A stretch of DNA of 16,103 nt. Origin: Treponema sp. UBA6988. GTDB lineage: Bacteria > Spirochaetota > Spirochaetia > Treponematales > Treponemataceae. The notes beneath the pieces are model-generated. The model searched no databases. It saw only the letters and a program-made list of their open reading frames with translations, and had not been told where the DNA came from. Where the stretch lies: positions 1-16,103 of the forward strand of contig DJYC01000089.1 of the NCBI GenBank assembly GCA_002448445.1, written 5' to 3'. The number at the start of each line of letters is the position of its first letter. Position 1 is the stretch's first letter. Both the position numbers and the translations under genes were made by a program. Shown in pieces: positions 12,531-16,103 of this stretch.

Positions 12531-13769
12531 TCAGACGGAAACTGTAGCCGAGAAAGCTGGGCGTTCAGTTTTTCTTGGGCGCACGTGAACGGGGTCTTTT
12601 GGATCCCACTTGCGGCGTGCCCATGAAATGAATCCAGAGCTGATGAAGATAGATGAATAACAACCAGAAATCAAACCGATTGTAAGAACGAGAGCAAACA
12701 CGCTTATAGAACCGCTTGTAAAAATCCACAGAGAAACTGATGCAAACATCGTCGTAATTGTGGTGATTACAGAACGGGTAAGTGTGTCGCTAAGAGATCG
12801 GTCTAAGATGTCGTTAAATTTTACAGCATCCATACTCTTCATGTTTTCGCGCACGCGGTCCAAGATAACAACCGTTGCATTGATTGAGTAACCAAAGATT
12901 GTAAGAACCGCTGCAAGAGTTGTCGTCGTAAATTCCAACTGGAACCAGATGATAAAAGTAAAAAGTATAAGACAGTCGTGTACAAGTGCTATGATTGCTC
13001 CAAGGGCAAAGTCCCAGTGGAAGCGGATTGTAGCATAAACCCAAATCAAGAACAGAGTAGCTACCGCAAGAAGTATGGACTTCCATGCAAGGTCAGAGGA
13101 GAATGTTGAACCTACAAAGTCGGTGCGAACGATTGCAACCTTGTCCTTACCGAATTTATTCTGAATGTCACCTGTTATCTTTCTCTGAAGCTCCTGGCTT
13201 GAAACTTCATCGCCAGAAATCTTTGCGCGTACCTGGAAACTGCGCTCTGTCTCGCTTCCAAGTTCCTTTACCTGAACAGCAGCCGAAGTTACAGCAGTAC
13301 GGACATCTTCAACAGTCACAGTGCTTGCAGTGTCGGGTACATAAAGGAAATATGGTTCTTTTCCAAGCACAGCAGAAACCGCGCTATTTGTAAAGATTGA
13401 GTAGCAGTCTGCATCTCCGGAAGAAAGAACTTCTGCGGTAATTCCTTCAACACTCTTTAAGGCATCTGCAAGGGCAGAAATTGTTGAATACTGGCCAAAG
13501 GCAAAAGACTTTGTTTCCTTTTCGCCAACACCGGTAATAACAAGGTCAAAACCTGTGGCGGAAAGTTCTGCATCTACCTTTGCTGAACCAGAATAAGAAA
13601 GGCTCATTGCAGGAGAAGCAATGCGGACTTCTTCTATAAGACCTGGCTGAAAGTCCAAGCCCCAGTTGATTCCCTTTACAAAGAATCCTGCTATTCCTGT
13701 GGCAATAACCACGGCACTAAAAATTGCACAGCCGAGGAATGCCTTGCTGAATTCATGTAGCTTTTTCAT
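12531..13769 (-). CDS. secF: Protein translocase subunit SecF
   Basis: An inner-membrane partner of SecD that uses the proton gradient to help the Sec translocon pull proteins across the membrane. The 412 residues comprise TM1 (about 10-32), a large periplasmic domain (about 44-228) and five further spans from about 232. Conserved features are NWGLDFQPG (35-43), IALVHDCLIL (260-269) and GYSINATVVILDRVREN (293-309). The protein is longer than E. coli SecF (323), mostly through the periplasmic domain. The usual GxDFxGG motif reads GLDFQPG, with Pro for the first Gly. The start codon overlaps the last base of the secD stop (TAATG), implying translational coupling, and a terminator follows the stop. 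Confidence 0.95.
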   Translation of the reverse strand: MKKLHEFSKAFLGCAIFSAVVIATGIAGFFVKGINWGLDFQPGLIEEVRIASPAMSLSYSGSAKVDAELSATGFDLVITGVGEKETKSFAFGQYSTISALADALKSVEGITAEVLSSGDADCYSIFTNSAVSAVLGKEPYFLYVPDTASTVTVEDVRTAVTSAAVQVKELGSETERSFQVRAKISGDEVSSQELQRKITGDIQNKFGKDKVAIVRTDFVGSTFSSDLAWKSILLAVATLFLIWVYATIRFHWDFALGAIIALVHDCLILFTFIIWFQLEFTTTTLAAVLTIFGYSINATVVILDRVRENMKSMDAVKFNDILDRSLSDTLTRSVITTITTMFASVSLWIFTSGSISVFALVLTIGLISGCYSSIFISSGFISWARRKWDPKDPVHVRPRKTERPAFSATVSV

Positions 13770-15562
13770 TATTTCATCCTCCAGCTGATGCTTATGTTCT
13801 TTTTACCTACAACTTCTGTGTTAAAGTCAAACAGAAGCCTTGAAACAACAAGAGCTGTGAATACCGTTGAACAAACACCGATTGCCAAGCTGTATGCAAA
13901 GCCCTGGATGGAACCGGAGCCGAGCTGGGTCATGAATACGGCAGCAATAAATGTTGTTATGTTGGAGTCCATAATAGACCAGAATGCGTTTGCAAAACCA
14001 ACGGAAATAGAAGAGGCGCGGTCTTTGCCAAGTGCACGCTCTTCCTTGATGCGCTCAAAGATGATTACGTTTGCGTCTACAGCCATACCAATTGTAAGAA
14101 TCATACCTGCAATGGATGGAAGTGTTACTGTAAAGTTGAGTGCGCTCATCACGGAGAACATTATGTAAAGGTTGAGTATCTGTGCAACACATGCGTTAAT
14201 ACCAGCTCCCTTGTAGAAGATGAGCATGAAAACCATGATTGCGGCAAGACCAACTGCAATTGCTATAAGGCCCTGGCGGATGTACTGGCTACCAAGCTCT
14301 GCACCGATAACCTGCTGGCTTTCCACGCTAAGAGGAACTTCGAGCCATGCTGTCTGCAAAACCTTCTGCAGGTTGTTTGCCTCTTCCTTGCCAAAACCGT
14401 CTATTGCAACTTGTCCTCCAGGAATCTCTGAATTGATTCTTGCGTTGGACTTAATCTTGTTGTCGCTTACGATTGCAAGGTATTCACCCTTGTGCTCGCC
14501 GGTGAACTTTGCAAAAATGCCTGCACCTTCTGCGTCCAGGGTAAAGTTAACCTGTGGTCTTCCGGTAAGATTGTCCTGTCCTACTTCGGCAGACTTTATG
14601 TGCTTACCTTCGAGAGCAATCTGCTTCTTTACGACAAGGTAAGGACGGCCTGTAACTTTCTGGTCAAGGCCATATTCGTCTGTTACATAGTAACCGAAAA
14701 CTTCTTCGTCTTCCGGAATTATGGAAGGATCGATAAGGTTGCCCTTGCTGTCGAAAGTTGTGCTGCGGTTTGCAAAGTAGTACTGGAGGAACTTTTCTGT
14801 AGCATCCATATCTACGAGGCGGAAGTTCAAAATACCGCGTCCCTGGATGATGGTGTTAATCTGGTCTGTTTCGGCAGAACCAGGAAGTTCAATATAGATG
14901 CGGTCTTCACCCTGCTGCCTGATTGTTGGTGAGCTAAGGCCAAAGCGGTCAATGCGACTGGTAAGGGTTTCTATTGCCTGTGCCATTGCATTTGTGCGCA
15001 AAAGACTTTCGTTTACTGCAAGTGAAGAAGCTTTTTCGCCCTCTTCCGTTTTACCGTCTGCAGGAAGAATATTTGCTTCCTTCTGAGCCTTTACGACTGC
15101 ATCCAAGTCTGCCTTTACGATAACGTTCATACCACCGCTCAAGTCCAAGCCCAGCTTTACTGAGTTCTTGTAGTTTTTCTTGTCCTTGAGGATTTTGTTG
15201 CGGTAGCGGTCTTCCACAAGCTTTGTAAGCTCTTCGCGGGAGAATGTTTCCAATGCGGCGCGGAGGGTGAGTGGAGACGGAACTTCCTTACCCATGTCCT
15301 TGAAGTTCTTATTGGCTGCCTTAACAAGCCATTCTGAACCGGCAGGAATTTCTGCATCGGAAGCCTTTGCAGCCTGGCGAAGCTGCTCAACATCATTTTC
15401 TGCCATGAAAGTGGCATATTCCTTGATTTTTTCAAGAGAACTCAAAGCAAGTGCCTTGTCGTCCTTTGGCGTGCGGGCATACCAGCAGATAGATGGCCAC
15501 AGGAACACAAAACACATTGCCAATACCAAAAGGATTATAAACAAGCGTCCCTTTTTACTCAT
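13769..15562 (-). CDS. secD: Protein translocase subunit SecD
   Basis: An inner-membrane Sec auxiliary subunit of 597 residues, close to E. coli SecD (615). TM1 is at about 6-27, followed by a large periplasmic region with KLGLDLSGGMNVIV (136-149), SRIDRFGLSSPTIRQQGEDR (202-221) in the P1 base, and the head domain. Five C-terminal spans begin near 428 and contain GMAVDANVIIFERIKEE (492-508), in which D496 matches the aspartate needed for proton-driven function. The ATG at 15562 overlaps the yajC stop by 4 nt (ATGA), and secF begins at the last base of its own stop, so the three genes form a coupled operon. A GAGG lies about 10 nt before the ATG. Confidence 0.97.
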   Translation of the reverse strand: MSKKGRLFIILLVLAMCFVFLWPSICWYARTPKDDKALALSSLEKIKEYATFMAENDVEQLRQAAKASDAEIPAGSEWLVKAANKNFKDMGKEVPSPLTLRAALETFSREELTKLVEDRYRNKILKDKKNYKNSVKLGLDLSGGMNVIVKADLDAVVKAQKEANILPADGKTEEGEKASSLAVNESLLRTNAMAQAIETLTSRIDRFGLSSPTIRQQGEDRIYIELPGSAETDQINTIIQGRGILNFRLVDMDATEKFLQYYFANRSTTFDSKGNLIDPSIIPEDEEVFGYYVTDEYGLDQKVTGRPYLVVKKQIALEGKHIKSAEVGQDNLTGRPQVNFTLDAEGAGIFAKFTGEHKGEYLAIVSDNKIKSNARINSEIPGGQVAIDGFGKEEANNLQKVLQTAWLEVPLSVESQQVIGAELGSQYIRQGLIAIAVGLAAIMVFMLIFYKGAGINACVAQILNLYIMFSVMSALNFTVTLPSIAGMILTIGMAVDANVIIFERIKEERALGKDRASSISVGFANAFWSIMDSNITTFIAAVFMTQLGSGSIQGFAYSLAIGVCSTVFTALVVSRLLFDFNTEVVGKKNISISWRMK

Positions 15563-15951
15563 TTTTCTGTTACCTCAGAATTTTTTGATTCCGTCACATT
15601 CTTGCCGTCTGAAGCCGGTTTGTCCGTAACTACAGAAGCAATTGCTGTGCGGTTAAATTCGATTCTTGCATTGTCGTCAACCTTTATGACAAGGGTATTT
15701 TCCTTTACAGAAGAAACAATACCGTGGATTCCACCGATTGTAACAACCTTGTCGCCCTTTTTGATGGCGTCAATCATTTTCTGTGTTTCTTTCTGTTTTT
15801 TCTGCTGAGGGCGTATCATCAGGAAATACATGATAGCAAAGATAAGAATAAGAGGTATGAGCATTCCGAAGGTGCCACCCATAGCATCCATCTGCCCTGC
15901 CCCTTGTGCACCACCAGCTGCGGTAGTCAATAAAGTAGGAATAAATGACAT
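15559..15951 (-). CDS. yajC: Sec translocon accessory protein YajC
   Basis: A small single-span membrane protein of 130 residues that associates with SecDF. The N-terminal 28 residues are Gly/Ala-rich; the membrane segment is at about 29-46 and runs into the family signature YFLMIRPQQKKQKE (42-55); the cytoplasmic part contains KKGDKVVTIGGIHGIV (64-79), also typical of the family. The C-terminal 20 residues are polar and not conserved. The start at 15951 has AAGGATGG 9 nt upstream. It is the first gene of yajC-secD-secF and its stop overlaps the secD start. Confidence 0.96.
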   Translation of the reverse strand: MSFIPTLLTTAAGGAQGAGQMDAMGGTFGMLIPLILIFAIMYFLMIRPQQKKQKETQKMIDAIKKGDKVVTIGGIHGIVSSVKENTLVIKVDDNARIEFNRTAIASVVTDKPASDGKNVTESKNSEVTEK

Positions 15952-15990
15952 ATTTGCGTTCCATCCTTAATTTTAAAATTAGAGTAAATA

Positions 15991-16019
15991 ACAATAGCAT
16001 TATTTTGGCGGTTAGACAA
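15991..16019 (-). promoter_or_regulatory. Possible promoter of yajC-secD-secF
   Basis: On the minus strand TTGTCT (16019-16014) and TATTGT (15996-15991) are 17 nt apart, each matching consensus at four of six bases. A start near 15984 would give a leader of about 33 nt containing the yajC ribosome site. Confidence 0.4.
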
Positions 16020-16085
16020 GGGGGCTATTACAGGGGTGTTCCCCTGCACCCCACCCAAGGGGAGACCCCTTAGACCCCTGAATTT
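16020..16085 (-). repeat. GC-rich palindromic repeat element, copy 2
   Basis: Two clean hairpins follow each other: CAGGGG/CCCCTG (16031-16046, 4-nt loop) and AAGGGG/CCCCTT (16057-16071, 3-nt loop). Read on the minus strand, the order AAATTC, GGGG, TCTCCCC, GCAGGGG, CCCCTGTAATAGCCCCC aligns with the plus-strand reading of the element at 9853-9950, which has about 30 extra central bases. No gene is visible between the yajC promoter and the window end. Confidence 0.65.
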
Positions 16086-16103
16086 GGAGGGGAGGAAAAC
16101 CTC

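Overview
The window looks like chromosomal DNA of a spirochaete of the Treponema type, probably a saccharolytic gut or rumen species. This is inferred from gene content: an MglB whose domain order is circularly permuted (as reported for T. pallidum Tp0684/MglB-2), a three-gene mglB-mglA-mglC sugar importer, a yajC-secD-secF operon, an Rpn-type PD-(D/E)XK protein tail, and intergenic DNA full of small palindromic repeats. No rRNA, tRNA, CRISPR array, prophage or transposase-bearing insertion sequence was seen.

Layout. Positions 1-885 (+) hold the 3' part of an Rpn-family nuclease-like gene with an internally duplicated C-terminus. Positions 922-2601 (+) hold eda and kdgK, the kinase and aldolase that turn 2-keto-3-deoxygluconate into pyruvate and glyceraldehyde-3-phosphate. 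All later recognised genes are on the minus strand: an M20 metallopeptidase (2704-3945), a histidine-phosphatase/phosphoglycerate-mutase-like enzyme (4175-4729), the mgl operon (mglB 8539-9738, mglA 6611-8107, mglC 4928-6598), a long RluA-type pseudouridine synthase (9954-11405) overlapping ispH (11389-12258), and yajC-secD-secF (15951 down to 12531).

How the genes work together. MglB captures glucose/galactose outside the inner membrane and MglA/MglC import it. A terminator hairpin and a repeat cluster lie between mglB and mglA, so mglB is probably made in excess. Eda and KdgK feed deoxy-keto sugar acids, probably from uronates, into lower glycolysis. YajC, SecD and SecF are auxiliary subunits of the Sec translocon and are translationally coupled by overlapping stop and start codons. 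IspH makes isoprenoid precursors.

Points worth a second look: (i) MglB is circularly permuted yet keeps every canonical sugar ligand; (ii) MglC has an extra coiled-coil region of about 215 residues at its N-terminus; (iii) a MITE-like element with 45-nt inverted arms and 10-bp flanking direct repeats sits directly upstream of ispH; (iv) eda, the M20 peptidase and the phosphatase have -10 boxes only 6-11 nt from their start codons, suggesting leaderless mRNAs; (v) two families of palindromic interspersed repeats occur between genes; (vi) a protein-like reading frame without a start codon lies at 3992-4174. Most of the window is otherwise ordinary housekeeping and sugar metabolism, and I see no clear multi-gene novel system.
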